The notes below the pieces were generated by a model. The model worked only from the letters and a program-made list of their open reading frames with translations. It did no database searches and was not told where the DNA came from. A stretch of 64,000 nucleotides of DNA. Source: Streptomyces sp. NBC_00433. Lineage in GTDB: Bacteria > Actinomycetota > Actinomycetes > Streptomycetales > Streptomycetaceae. Positions 40,080 to 48,751 of this stretch are shown here, in pieces. Where the stretch lies: the NCBI GenBank assembly GCA_036015235.1, contig CP107926.1:6943501-7007500 (forward strand), written 5' to 3'. Position 1 is the stretch's first letter. Each line of letters begins with the position of its first letter. The translations under genes and the position numbers were made by a program.

Positions 40080-40961
40080 CTAGACAGCCCGGGGGAGCGG
40101 GACGGCCGCGGCGAGCACCGCGCCGAGGTGCTTCTGCACCACCGGCAGCACCTCGGCCACGCCCACGTCCCGGCCCAGTTCCTCGGACAGCGACGTGACG
40201 CCCGCGTCCCTGATGCCGCACGGCACGATCCGGTCGAACCAGGTGGTGTCGGGGTTGCAGTTCAGGGCGAAGCCGTGCATGGTCACGCCCTTGGCGACCC
40301 GGATGCCGATCGCGGCGAGCTTGCGGTCCTCGCGGCGCTGCCCGGCGTTGGAGGGGGCGTACTCGGGGCCGTTCAGCCGCGGGTCGAACTCGTCGTCGGC
40401 CAGCCGCGGGTCGAAGTCCAGCACCAGCCCGCCGGCACGTTGCGCTGTGTTTTCGCTCGCGCTCCGCCTCGACTCCGCTCCGGCCGTGTGCCCCTCCCCT
40501 GTGCCTCGGTCGGGACCCGCGACCTGCGCTGCGTCTCGGCTGCGCCGCTCGACGGGGTCGCCCAGCACCCACACCCCAGAGCGGCCCTCCACCCGGCTGG
40601 TCCGCACGCCGAACTCCGTCGCCGTCAGGATCAGCGCGTCCTCCAGCCGCCGCACATGGGCCACGACGTCGACCGGGCGGGGCAGCTTCAGGATGGGGTA
40701 GCCCACCAGCTGGCCGGGGCCGTGCCAGGTGATCTTGCCGCCGCGGTCGACGTCCACCACGGGGGTCCCGTCGAGCGGGCGCTCGCTGTCGGCCGTACGG
40801 CGGCCCGCCGTGTAGACCGGCGGGTGTTCCAGCAGCAGGCACGTGTCGGGGACCTCGTCGGCGAAACGGGCCGCGTGCACCGTGCGCTGCCTCTGCCACG
40901 CCTCCCCGTACTCCACGGCGTCAGCCCCGAAACCCAGGTGAACGAACTGCAGCTCACTCAC
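40080..40961 (-). CDS. lipB: Octanoyl-[ACP]:protein transferase with in-frame insertion
   Basis: 293 residues. It transfers octanoyl from ACP to lipoyl-domain lysines, for LipA to sulfurate. 'RGGKITWHGPGQLVGYPIL', 'AIGIRVAKGVTMHGFALN' (catalytic Lys) and 'FDRIVPCGI' (nucleophile Cys) are intact. The GTG at 40961 follows AGAGGAG. Oddity: after 'SGVWVLGDPVERR' about 30 Arg/Ala/Glu/Gly-rich residues are inserted before 'LVLDFDPRLADDE', making it longer than the usual 230-270 residues. The insert lies in a surface-loop position between conserved blocks. Confidence 0.95.
   Translation of the reverse strand: MSELQFVHLGFGADAVEYGEAWQRQRTVHAARFADEVPDTCLLLEHPPVYTAGRRTADSERPLDGTPVVDVDRGGKITWHGPGQLVGYPILKLPRPVDVVAHVRRLEDALILTATEFGVRTSRVEGRSGVWVLGDPVERRSRDAAQVAGPDRGTGEGHTAGAESRRSASENTAQRAGGLVLDFDPRLADDEFDPRLNGPEYAPSNAGQRREDRKLAAIGIRVAKGVTMHGFALNCNPDTTWFDRIVPCGIRDAGVTSLSEELGRDVGVAEVLPVVQKHLGAVLAAAVPLPRAV
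40437..40552 (-). repeat. Low-complexity in-frame insertion in lipB
   Basis: On the coding strand it is a GGAGCG/GCGAGC-rich stretch of about 105 bases that includes AAAACACAGCG, atypical for the gene, interrupting the conserved region without changing frame. Confidence 0.5.
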
Positions 40962-41203
40962 GACGACGACTCCTCTGCTGTGCGATACGCGCCCCTGCAA
41001 CTGTACGGCGGCGGCGCGCGCCGACCCGCTCAGGGCGGCGACATACCACGGTGGCTCGTCATGGTGCGGGCGGCTTACCAGGTAATGATGACTGTTGTCG
41101 CTCAATCGGACGAATATGCGGCTCTTGCGGTGAGCTGGGTGGCGCTGACCGTTACATTCGCGCCGATCTGAAGACCCCGCAGAGGAAGTGGGCCGCACCG
41201 CCG

Positions 41204-42790
41204 ATGACGGACCGTGCCACGCAGCGAACCCCGAACGGACCCACCCCCGTCCCGGCCGCCCGGCCCGGACGCGGCCCCGCCGCACCCCCCGGCGGCCAGG
41301 AGGAACCGGGGGAGGCGGGCGCCGCCGCGGCGCCCGCCCGCACCGGCCGGCCGGACCGGCGCAACACCCGCCTCGCCGCCCTCATCGCTGAGGCCGGCTT
41401 CTCGCACGCCGGCCTCGCCCGCCGCGTCGACCGGCTCGGCCAGGAGCACGGGCTCGACCTGCGCTACGACAAGACGTCCGTGACCCGCTGGCTGCGCGGC
41501 CAGCAGCCGCGCGGCACCTCGCCCGCGCTCATCGCCGAGGTCTTCACGCAGCGGCTCGGCCGCCGGCTGTCCGCGCAGGACCTCGGCCTCGACGCGTGCG
41601 CGCCGGTCTACGCCGGGCTCGAATACGCCGCCACCCCCGGTGAGGCGGTCGACATCGTCAGCGGCCTGTGGCGCAAGGACACCGGGAACCAGGCGGAGCT
41701 GCGCAAGATCGCCTTCAGCCCGGCGGGGCTCGTCGTGCCCAGCAGGGACTGGCTGATCGGCTCGGCGGACGACACGGTCACCCGCAAGGGCGCGGTGCGG
41801 GTGCCCACGCAGATCCGCGGCACCCCGCACCCCGCGCGGGCTTTACGGCCCGCAGCGCAGGGCGCCGCCGCCCCCGCGGGCCGGGTCGGATCCGGCGACA
41901 TCGCGGCGCTGCGGGCCGTCGGCGACCTCTTCCGCGCCCTTGACCACGCCTACGGCGGCGGGCACGCCCGCCAGGCGCTCATCCGCTACCTCGAACACGA
42001 GGCCGAGCCGATGCTGCGCGGCAGCTACGGGGAGGCCCAGGGCAGGCGTCTCTTCTCCTCCGTCGCCGACCTGACCCGGCTGGCCGGCTGGACGTCGTAC
42101 GACATCGGCGCGCACGGCCTGGCCCAGCGCTACTTCGTCCAGTCGCTGCGGCTGGCCCAGGCGGCCGGCGACCGGGTCTACGGCGGCTACGTCCTGGTCA
42201 CGATGAGCCGCCAGGCCGTCTACCTCGGTCACGGGCGCGAGGCCGTACAGCTGGCACGGGTCGCCCAGCAGGGCATCGGCACGGGGGCGCCGGCCGCCGT
42301 ACAGGCCCTGATGCACGCGGCCGAGGCCCGCGGGCAAGGTGTGCTCGGCGAGACCCGGGCCTGCACGGCGGCGCTGTCCCGGGCCGAGCGCGCCTTCGCC
42401 GCGGGCCGGCCGGGGGACGAACTGCCGCCCTGGGCACGCTTCTTCGACGAGGCGCAGCTCGCGGACGAGTTCGCGCACTGCCACCGCGACCTCCAGCAGC
42501 ACCGGGCGGCCGTCCAGCAGGCGGAGCGCTCGCTCCAGTTGCGCGCACCCGGCTACGCGCGCAGCCGGCTCTTCTGCCGCACCGTCCTCGCCTCGGCCCG
42601 GCTCTCCCTCGGCGAGGTCGACGCCGCCTGCGCCCTCGGGGCCGAGGTCGTCCGGCAGGCCGCGGACATGCGGTCCGCTCGGGCGGCGGAATACGCCCGC
42701 GACTTCGCCCGCCGCCTCGACCCCCACCGCGACACCGCCGCCGCCAGGGCCTTCTTCGCCCGCGCGGAGGCCGCGGAATTCGCGCTCTGA
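41204..42790 (+). CDS. NsdA-type helix-turn-helix/TPR regulator
   Basis: 528 residues. Pro/Ala/Gly-rich leader, then a divergent helix-turn-helix ('LAALIAEAGFSHAGLARRVD...YDKTSVTRWLRGQQPRG'), and a long TPR-like helical C-terminal part ('AQRYFVQSLRLAQAAGDRVY', 'RAAVQQAERSLQLRAPGYA'). This matches the Streptomyces NsdA-like family, members of which influence sporulation and antibiotic onset; which member this is cannot be told. Divergent from lipB, 242 bp apart. Confidence 0.78.
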   Translation: MTDRATQRTPNGPTPVPAARPGRGPAAPPGGQEEPGEAGAAAAPARTGRPDRRNTRLAALIAEAGFSHAGLARRVDRLGQEHGLDLRYDKTSVTRWLRGQQPRGTSPALIAEVFTQRLGRRLSAQDLGLDACAPVYAGLEYAATPGEAVDIVSGLWRKDTGNQAELRKIAFSPAGLVVPSRDWLIGSADDTVTRKGAVRVPTQIRGTPHPARALRPAAQGAAAPAGRVGSGDIAALRAVGDLFRALDHAYGGGHARQALIRYLEHEAEPMLRGSYGEAQGRRLFSSVADLTRLAGWTSYDIGAHGLAQRYFVQSLRLAQAAGDRVYGGYVLVTMSRQAVYLGHGREAVQLARVAQQGIGTGAPAAVQALMHAAEARGQGVLGETRACTAALSRAERAFAAGRPGDELPPWARFFDEAQLADEFAHCHRDLQQHRAAVQQAERSLQLRAPGYARSRLFCRTVLASARLSLGEVDAACALGAEVVRQAADMRSARAAEYARDFARRLDPHRDTAAARAFFARAEAAEFAL

Positions 42791-43003
42791 CGGCCCTCCG
42801 TGGCACCCCGAGTCCCCGAGTCCCCGGCGCCGTCCGCCGGACCACCCTGCGTCCGTCGCAGTAGCGCTTCGTACCGAAGATGGGCGAGTGATCGGGTTTC
42901 CGCACCCCCGGGCGGTCACCGACGGTACGTTCGCGGTGACGGTACGGGCGTCGGCCCCGGCCGGTCGCGACCCGGCCGGGGGGCCGGGGGCCAGGGGGTG
43001 CTG

Positions 43004-43996
43004 ATGTCCGCCACTGCTGTGGCCGGGGGCACGGACTGGGCGGGGCGGATCCGTACCGGTCTGATCGAGCCGGTGGAGCGCGCCTTCACCGGGCAGCGGG
43101 CCGCGGTGGAGATGGCCGCGGTATGCCTGCTGGCCGGCGGCCACCTGCTCGTCGAGGGCAGGCCGGGCACCGGCAAGACCACGCTGGCGCGGGCGATCGC
43201 CGCCTGCCTGGGCCCGGCGCCGGGCGTCACGGCGTGGCGGCGGGTGCAGTTCACCCCCGACCTGCTGCCCGCCGAGATCACCGGCTACGAGCAGCCACTG
43301 CTGACCGGCGGACTGAGCGACTTCCGGCAGGGGCCGCTGTTCGCGCACGTGGTCGTGGCCGACGAGATCAACCGGGCCTCGCCCCGTACGCAGTCCGCGC
43401 TGCTGGAGGCCATGGAGGAGGGCAAGGTCACCGTCGCCGACCGCACCCACCGCCTGCCCGACCCCTTCTTCGTCGTCGCCACCCAGAACCCGGTGGACCT
43501 CAACGGCACGTATCTGCTGCCCGAGGCGGAACTGGACCGGTTCATGATCCGGGTGGGCGTCGACTTCCCCGCGCGGGAGGCCGAGGTGGCGATCGCCGCG
43601 GGGCGGCTGGCCGACCCCGACGACCGCGAGGGCTTCGGGGAGCCCTCGCTGCCCGCCGCCGACATCCTGTCCGCGCGCGCCGCCGTCGCCGCCGTGACCG
43701 CCACCGACACCCTCGTCGGCTACGCCGTCGACCTCGCCGAGGCGACCCGCGGGAGCGGTGCCCTCACCCACGGCGTCAGCGTCAGGGCCACCCGCGCCCT
43801 GGTGGCCGCGGCCCGCGCCCGCGCCTTCCTCGACGGCCGCGGGCATGCCGACGCCAAGGACGTACAGCAGCTGGCCGTGGCGGTGCTGGCCCACCGGGTG
43901 GAGCCCTCGGGCGCCGCGACGGGTGACCCGGCGGCGGTGATCACCGAGCTGCTGGCCCGCGTGACCGCCCCGGAGAACGCCGCATGCGCGCCCTGA
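43004..43996 (+). CDS. MoxR-family AAA ATPase
   Basis: 330 residues. Walker A 'EGRPGTGKTTLARA', Walker B 'VVVADEINRASPRTQSALLE', sensor 'VVATQNPVD' and 'GTYLLPEAELDRF', all typical of MoxR chaperone ATPases. It is the first gene of a three-gene unit with DUF58 and transglutaminase-like genes. ATG 43004 has a G-rich ribosome site; a longer frame upstream is low quality. It overlaps the DUF58 gene by 13 bp. Confidence 0.92.
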   Translation: MSATAVAGGTDWAGRIRTGLIEPVERAFTGQRAAVEMAAVCLLAGGHLLVEGRPGTGKTTLARAIAACLGPAPGVTAWRRVQFTPDLLPAEITGYEQPLLTGGLSDFRQGPLFAHVVVADEINRASPRTQSALLEAMEEGKVTVADRTHRLPDPFFVVATQNPVDLNGTYLLPEAELDRFMIRVGVDFPAREAEVAIAAGRLADPDDREGFGEPSLPAADILSARAAVAAVTATDTLVGYAVDLAEATRGSGALTHGVSVRATRALVAAARARAFLDGRGHADAKDVQQLAVAVLAHRVEPSGAATGDPAAVITELLARVTAPENAACAP

Positions 43997-45150
43997 AGGC
44001 CGCGGACGGCAGGCACGTGCGGCTGACGGCCGCCGGGCGGTGGGGCGGCGGTGCCGGCACCGCCGCGCTCGTGCTCGGGGCGGCCGGCGGGCTGCGCCCG
44101 CTCTTCGGCGTCGGCGCCGCCGCGGTGCTCGCCTGTGCCGCGGCATGGGCGAACGCGCGGTTCGGGCGGCGGCCCGGCGTCGCCCACGCCTCGCTGCCCG
44201 CCGCGCGATTCGTCCGGGGCGAGCGCCCGCTGCTGCACTGCGCCCCGGCGGGCCGGGCCGGGGCCGCGACACCCGCGATCCGCGGCACGCTGGACGACGT
44301 GCTGCCGGACGGCGTACGCACCCTGCCGTTTGCCGGGCGCGGCTGGACCGCGGCGGGGCCCGCCCTGCCCCGCGGAGTGTGGCGGCTCGGCCCGGCCGTC
44401 GCCGAATACCACGACCCGCTCGGCCTCGCGGTGACCCGCACCCGACCGTCACCGCCCGGCGCGCACTTCACCGTCAGCCCGCGCACCCCGGCCGCCGTGC
44501 CGTGGGTCGCCGAGGCCGCCGCCGCCCACGCCTCGGGCGCCGCGCGGCTCGACACGGACGAGGCGTTCGAGATCCACGGCATGCGCCCCTACACCCCCGG
44601 CGACGACCTGCGCCTCATCGACTGGCGCGGCACCCTGCGCACCGGCGCCTTCCACGTCCGTGAGCGGCGCGGCGGCGGCTCCGCGCCCGCCGCGGTCCTG
44701 CTGGACACCGGCGCCGAGGACGGCGAGGCCTTCGAGACGGCGGTCGACTGCGCGGCCGCCGTCGCCCTGAGCGTCCTGCGCCTCGACCGCCCGGTCGTCC
44801 TGTCCGGCCTCGGCGCCGCCCCCCGGCTGATCACCCCGGCACCCGAGGCCGCGGCGGGCCTACTCGACCTCCTCGCCCGCGTGACCCCCCACCCGGGCGC
44901 CTCCACGACCCCGCTCGCCCGCCTCGCCGCGGCCATCCCGAACGGCGCCCTCGCCGTCCTGGCCACCACCCGCGACCCCGCCCTCTGGCGCCCGGCGCTC
45001 TCCGCCCTGAGCGCCCACCGCGCCACGGTGGTCTGCCTGCACGCGGTCCCCGCGGGCCCGGGGGCCTCCGGCCCGCGCCAGTTCGCCGGCTTCCGGGTGC
45101 TGCGGGTCAGGTCGGTGGAGGACCTCGCCGGTCTGCCGGCGGGGCGGTGA
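43984..45150 (+). CDS. DUF58 protein
   Basis: 388 residues: two N-terminal membrane helices (about 18-55) and a DUF58 domain with the signature 'RPYTPGDDLRLIDWRGTLRTG' and a vWA-like C-terminal fold ('PAAVLLDTGAEDGEAFETAV'). MoxR-DUF58-transglutaminase clusters are widespread; the proteins probably act together at the membrane in envelope assembly. It overlaps the next gene as GTGA. Confidence 0.9.
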   Translation: MRALKAADGRHVRLTAAGRWGGGAGTAALVLGAAGGLRPLFGVGAAAVLACAAAWANARFGRRPGVAHASLPAARFVRGERPLLHCAPAGRAGAATPAIRGTLDDVLPDGVRTLPFAGRGWTAAGPALPRGVWRLGPAVAEYHDPLGLAVTRTRPSPPGAHFTVSPRTPAAVPWVAEAAAAHASGAARLDTDEAFEIHGMRPYTPGDDLRLIDWRGTLRTGAFHVRERRGGGSAPAAVLLDTGAEDGEAFETAVDCAAAVALSVLRLDRPVVLSGLGAAPRLITPAPEAAAGLLDLLARVTPHPGASTTPLARLAAAIPNGALAVLATTRDPALWRPALSALSAHRATVVCLHAVPAGPGASGPRQFAGFRVLRVRSVEDLAGLPAGR

Positions 45151-46658
45151 CGGGGATGGGGCGGGTCTGGGAGGTGCTGGCGGCCGCGACCGCGGCGGCG
45201 ACGCTCGCCGGGATGCTGCTGGCCGCGCGGCGGGGCGGGCCGGTCGGGCGGTGGCGGGGGGCGGGGGTGATGGTGCTCGTCGTGGGCGTCGCGGTCGGCG
45301 GGGTGTACGTGTCGCCACCGCATCTGGCGGCGCACCGGGACGTCGTGGCACGGCAGCAGGCGGGTCCGCCGGAGACCGACCCGCTGTCCCGGCTGCCGCA
45401 GTGGACCGGCGCCCCCCGCGACCCGGTCCTGCACGCCCGGTTCACCGGGGCGCCGGGTGCGGCCGGGCGGTTGTGGCCGCTGCTCGCCTACGGGACCTAC
45501 CGCGCCGCCGACGGCTGGCAGTCGTCACCGGCGCTCACCGCGCTGCCCGCGGCCGCGGGCGGCACCGGGGTCGACGTCGTGCTGGCGCACCCCGAGCGCC
45601 TGGTGCCGCACCCCTTCGGCGTACGGTCCGCGCGACCGGCCGGCACCGGCTACGACCCGCGGACCGAGGCCGTACGCACTCCCGCCGCGGGCACGGCCTA
45701 CTCCCTGACCGTCGACACCGCCGCCCCTGAGCCCGCCGGGGCGCCGCTCGCCGTCGCGCCGAGCACCGGCTGCGCGGGACCCGAGCTGCGCCGGCTGGTC
45801 GGCCGGGTGCGCCCGGGACTGCCGCTCGCCGGGCAGCTGGCGGAACTGGCGCAGGTCGTCGCCGGGACGGGCAGCGCGGACGCGACCGGCCCGGTCGAGG
45901 ACGGCTGCGACGGGGTGACGGCGGCGCTGCGGGAAGGGCACGGCACCAGCGACCAGTACGCGACCGCCTTCGCCCTCGCGGCCAGGATGCTCGGCGCGTC
46001 CAGCCGGGTCGTGGCGGGATTCGCGCCGCGGCGGGAGGTCCCGGCGGACGGCGGGCTCGACATCCTGGGCGGCGACGCCGTGGCCTGGCCGCAGATCGCC
46101 TACGGCGGTGGCCGCTGGGTCGACTACTGGCCGCTCCCCGGCCGCACGGCCGCCGGCGGCCGCGTCCCCTCGCCGGAACCCGCCGCCGCCACGCCGCCCG
46201 CCACCCAGCCGCCCGGCGGCGGCTCCACCTGGCAGAACCACCAGGCGCGGCTGTTCTTCCTCGCGGCCGGCGCCGTCCTGCTGCTGTCCGCGGCCGCCGC
46301 GGGCGCCGTCGTCCTGCGCGCCCGGCGGGCCGAGCGCGACAGGCGGCAGCGTGACCGGGCCCGGCGGTGGGACGAGCTGAGCCCGCGGCAGCGCATCCTC
46401 ACCCTGTGGGGGCGCTCGCTGCGGGACAGCGGAATCCCCGCCTCGCCGTCGACCACCGCCCGCGACGTCGCCACGGCGACCGACCTGCCGCCGCTGCGGG
46501 AGCTGGCACAACTGGTGGACCGCACGCTCTACGCCCCCGCGCCGCCGGAGGGGACGCCGGAGGCCGAGCAGGCGGCACGGCTGGCGGCGGCGGTCCGCGC
46601 GGGAGCGGGCGCGGACCGCCGCCGCGGGGCTTTCAGCAGTCGCCGGCCTCCATGTTGA
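45147..46658 (+). CDS. Transglutaminase-like membrane protein, apparently catalytically dead
   Basis: 503 residues: two N-terminal helices (about 8-55), an exported domain (about 60-360), one C-terminal helix ('FFLAAGAVLLLSAAAAGAVV', about 370-390) and a cytoplasmic DUF4129-like tail ('LTLWGRSLRDSGIPASPSTT'). The core resembles TgpA-type transglutaminases, but where Cys is expected the sequence is 'GTSDQYATAFALAARMLG' and where His is expected 'GDAVAWPQIAYGGGRWVDY', so the Cys-His pair is missing. The 3' end overlaps the convergent gene by 26 bp. Confidence 0.8.
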   Translation: MTGMGRVWEVLAAATAAATLAGMLLAARRGGPVGRWRGAGVMVLVVGVAVGGVYVSPPHLAAHRDVVARQQAGPPETDPLSRLPQWTGAPRDPVLHARFTGAPGAAGRLWPLLAYGTYRAADGWQSSPALTALPAAAGGTGVDVVLAHPERLVPHPFGVRSARPAGTGYDPRTEAVRTPAAGTAYSLTVDTAAPEPAGAPLAVAPSTGCAGPELRRLVGRVRPGLPLAGQLAELAQVVAGTGSADATGPVEDGCDGVTAALREGHGTSDQYATAFALAARMLGASSRVVAGFAPRREVPADGGLDILGGDAVAWPQIAYGGGRWVDYWPLPGRTAAGGRVPSPEPAAATPPATQPPGGGSTWQNHQARLFFLAAGAVLLLSAAAAGAVVLRARRAERDRRQRDRARRWDELSPRQRILTLWGRSLRDSGIPASPSTTARDVATATDLPPLRELAQLVDRTLYAPAPPEGTPEAEQAARLAAAVRAGAGADRRRGAFSSRRPPC

Positions 46659-47403
46659 CGGTGACCTCGTCGAGCTTCACGCTCCCGGACGGCGCCTTGA
46701 CCGCCTGCCCCGCCTTCCACTTCGCGGCCTGCCCCGCTCCGCTCGGCGTCAGCCAGTACGTGAGGAACTGGGCCGAGCCGTATTCGTGGCAGCTGCCGTA
46801 GACCTGCAGGTCCTTGGTCCAGGTGGTGGCACCGAGATGGTGGGCGTGCCCGGGGTCGATGGGCGAGCCGCCGTACATCGGCCGGTCGGCAAGCGGGGTC
46901 CCCGCGCCGTTGGTCAGGATCCTGACGAAGACCCACAACTGGCCCTGCCCGGCGTCCTCCGGATAGCCCGTGACCTTGAGCGTGGTCAGCGGATACGGCG
47001 ACTTGAGGGTATCCCCGGTGCAGGGGCTGACGAAGGCCGCCGTGAAGCCGTGCGCCTTCTTCGGCGTGGCGCACGGCTTGTCGCCGGGCGGGGGCTCGGT
47101 CGTCACCGGCGGCGTGGTGGCCGTGGGGGCGGCCGGCACGGTGGTGACCACCGGTCCGGCGGGGACGTTGGTGACGACCGGCCCGGCCGGGGGATCGCTG
47201 TGGTTGCCGGAGTCGCCGCCGTTCGCGACGAAGGTGCCGATCAGGGTGAGCAGCCCGGCGACCACGAGGCCCGCCGCGCCGATCATCGCGACCTGGATCT
47301 TGGTCCTGGGCGTATCGCCGTCGACCGCGCCGCCGCCGGCGGCGGCCGGAGGCGTGGTGCCGCCGGTCCCGTCGGAGGGCGTCGGCTCATCGTCGTCTGG
47401 CAT
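46633..47403 (-). CDS. Membrane-anchored exported protein, paralog 1
   Basis: 256 residues: acidic Pro/Gly-rich N-terminal tail, one membrane helix (about 38-60), a Val/Pro/Thr-rich linker (about 65-107) and a C-terminal domain with four Cys, including 'CATPKKAHGFTAAFVSPC' and 'KLDEVTVNMEAGDC'. The same framework occurs in the next gene upstream, so they are tandem paralogs. No known domain recognised; probably an extracytoplasmic protein with two disulfides. Confidence 0.8.
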   Translation of the reverse strand: MPDDDEPTPSDGTGGTTPPAAAGGGAVDGDTPRTKIQVAMIGAAGLVVAGLLTLIGTFVANGGDSGNHSDPPAGPVVTNVPAGPVVTTVPAAPTATTPPVTTEPPPGDKPCATPKKAHGFTAAFVSPCTGDTLKSPYPLTTLKVTGYPEDAGQGQLWVFVRILTNGAGTPLADRPMYGGSPIDPGHAHHLGATTWTKDLQVYGSCHEYGSAQFLTYWLTPSGAGQAAKWKAGQAVKAPSGSVKLDEVTVNMEAGDC

Positions 47404-47467
47404 GCGGGGTCGTCCTTTCGGCTGCGCTGCGGGAGCTGGCGGGTGGCGCGCGGGAGGCCGCGCAGGG

Positions 47468-48466
47468 TCAGGGACCCGTGGGTGACGCGGTGGTGGGCGA
47501 CGGGCCGGTCGGCGAGGGACCGGTGGGCGAGGGGCTGGTCGGCGACGGCGACGGCGATGGTGTCGTCGGCTCGGGGCTGGTCGTCGGCGGGTCCGTGGGC
47601 GGCGGGCCGGTCGGCGGTGCGGTCTCGTCGCAGGAGCCGCGCCGGGTGACCGTCACCTCGTCCATCAGCTCGCTGCCCGCGGGCATACGGCCGATGGCCG
47701 CGCCCTGCTGCCAGGTGCGCAGCGCCTTTTCCACGCCGTCCTGCGTCAGCAGGTAAATGCTCAGCCTGGTCCGGCCGCGGTCGTGGATGCAGGGCTTTCC
47801 GATCTGGACCGAGCCGGACCAGGTGCTGTTGTCCTTGCCCGACAGGAAGTAGTCCGTGAGCATCGCGTAGACGGGCCGCTCTTTGACCGGACCGTCCTTG
47901 TCCGAGAGCACGGTCTGGACGACGGTGATAGCGCCGTGGCCGTCCGCCGGATAGGCCGAGACGTGAATGGAGAGCACCGGATAGGTGGCGACGACGAATT
48001 TCTCGCACGGGAAAACGAAGGCGGCCAGGAAACCGTGGACGGACCTCGGCGAGCCGCACCCCGTGGGTGCGGGCGGCCCGGTGCTCGCACCGGGGCCGGT
48101 GGTGCGGGTGGGCTTCCCGGGGCCGTCCGCCCGGCCCCCGGCGCCGGTCGTGGCCCCCGTGCCCGGCGGCCCCGGTGACGTGTCGTCACCCGGGTCCGGG
48201 GGTCCGGAGGCCGGTCCCGGCCCCGCCGTCGTGGGTCCGACGCTCGGCGGGAGCCGGGCGCTCGTCACCGGGGGAGTGCTCGTGGCGGGCGGCAACTCCG
48301 GGGAGGCGGACGGCGGCGCCGCTGTCGACGTCCTGACAAGGCGCACCTGGTCGGCGCCGACCGATGTACGGGGCAATTGTGCGCCCACTTCGAGGACGAG
48401 CCCGGCGATGACGCAGGTAAGTGTGCAGGCGATGACGACTAATCGGGAGTCGCGTAATCCCCCCAT
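47468..48466 (-). CDS. Membrane-anchored exported protein, paralog 2
   Basis: 332 residues: N-terminal helix (about 10-30, 'VVIACTLTCVIAGLVLEVGA'), a long Pro/Thr/Gly-rich linker (about 45-140), a domain with 'CGSPRSVHGFLAAFVFPC' and 'ELMDEVTVTRRGSC' and a Pro-Ser-Pro-Thr tail with PSPTG repeats at the C-terminus. It shares Cys spacing and the HGFxAAFVxPC motif with paralog 1, 64 bp downstream. The ATG at 48466 follows a G-run. Function unknown. Confidence 0.8.
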   Translation of the reverse strand: MGGLRDSRLVVIACTLTCVIAGLVLEVGAQLPRTSVGADQVRLVRTSTAAPPSASPELPPATSTPPVTSARLPPSVGPTTAGPGPASGPPDPGDDTSPGPPGTGATTGAGGRADGPGKPTRTTGPGASTGPPAPTGCGSPRSVHGFLAAFVFPCEKFVVATYPVLSIHVSAYPADGHGAITVVQTVLSDKDGPVKERPVYAMLTDYFLSGKDNSTWSGSVQIGKPCIHDRGRTRLSIYLLTQDGVEKALRTWQQGAAIGRMPAGSELMDEVTVTRRGSCDETAPPTGPPPTDPPTTSPEPTTPSPSPSPTSPSPTGPSPTGPSPTTASPTGP

Positions 48467-48652
48467 GCCGATCCCCCCGGGAGGCCAAAGAACCGCTGCT
48501 GCGGGCTTTGCCGAAAGTATATCGACGGCTCCGCCGTGTGACAGCGTTTCCGAATAACGGCCAGGCGTCCCGCGCACCGGTTTTCGCACGGGTGGAACGG
48601 CCGGTGCGTATTCGCATTGCTGCGACGCGAGGTGCGGCGGGCCGTTCCCCCC

Positions 48653-48686
48653 GGCGCCCCTGGCGGGCGGCCACGCCGGGGGCGCC
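48653..48686 (-). terminator. Terminator after the FAD oxidoreductase gene
   Basis: 13-bp arms (48653-48665 with 48674-48686), one G-T pair, 66 bp beyond the stop. Confidence 0.65.
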
Positions 48687-48751
48687 GACCCGCGGCCGAC
48701 GCCGCGTGGGCGCCGTCGCCCGCCGGGTCGCCCGAAGGAGGGAGGCGGGGG

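Noticed and set aside
42916..45434. Antisense frames opposite the MoxR/DUF58 genes
   Set aside because: Plus-strand genes carry Walker and DUF58 motifs and overlap like an operon; minus frames are Arg-rich shadows.
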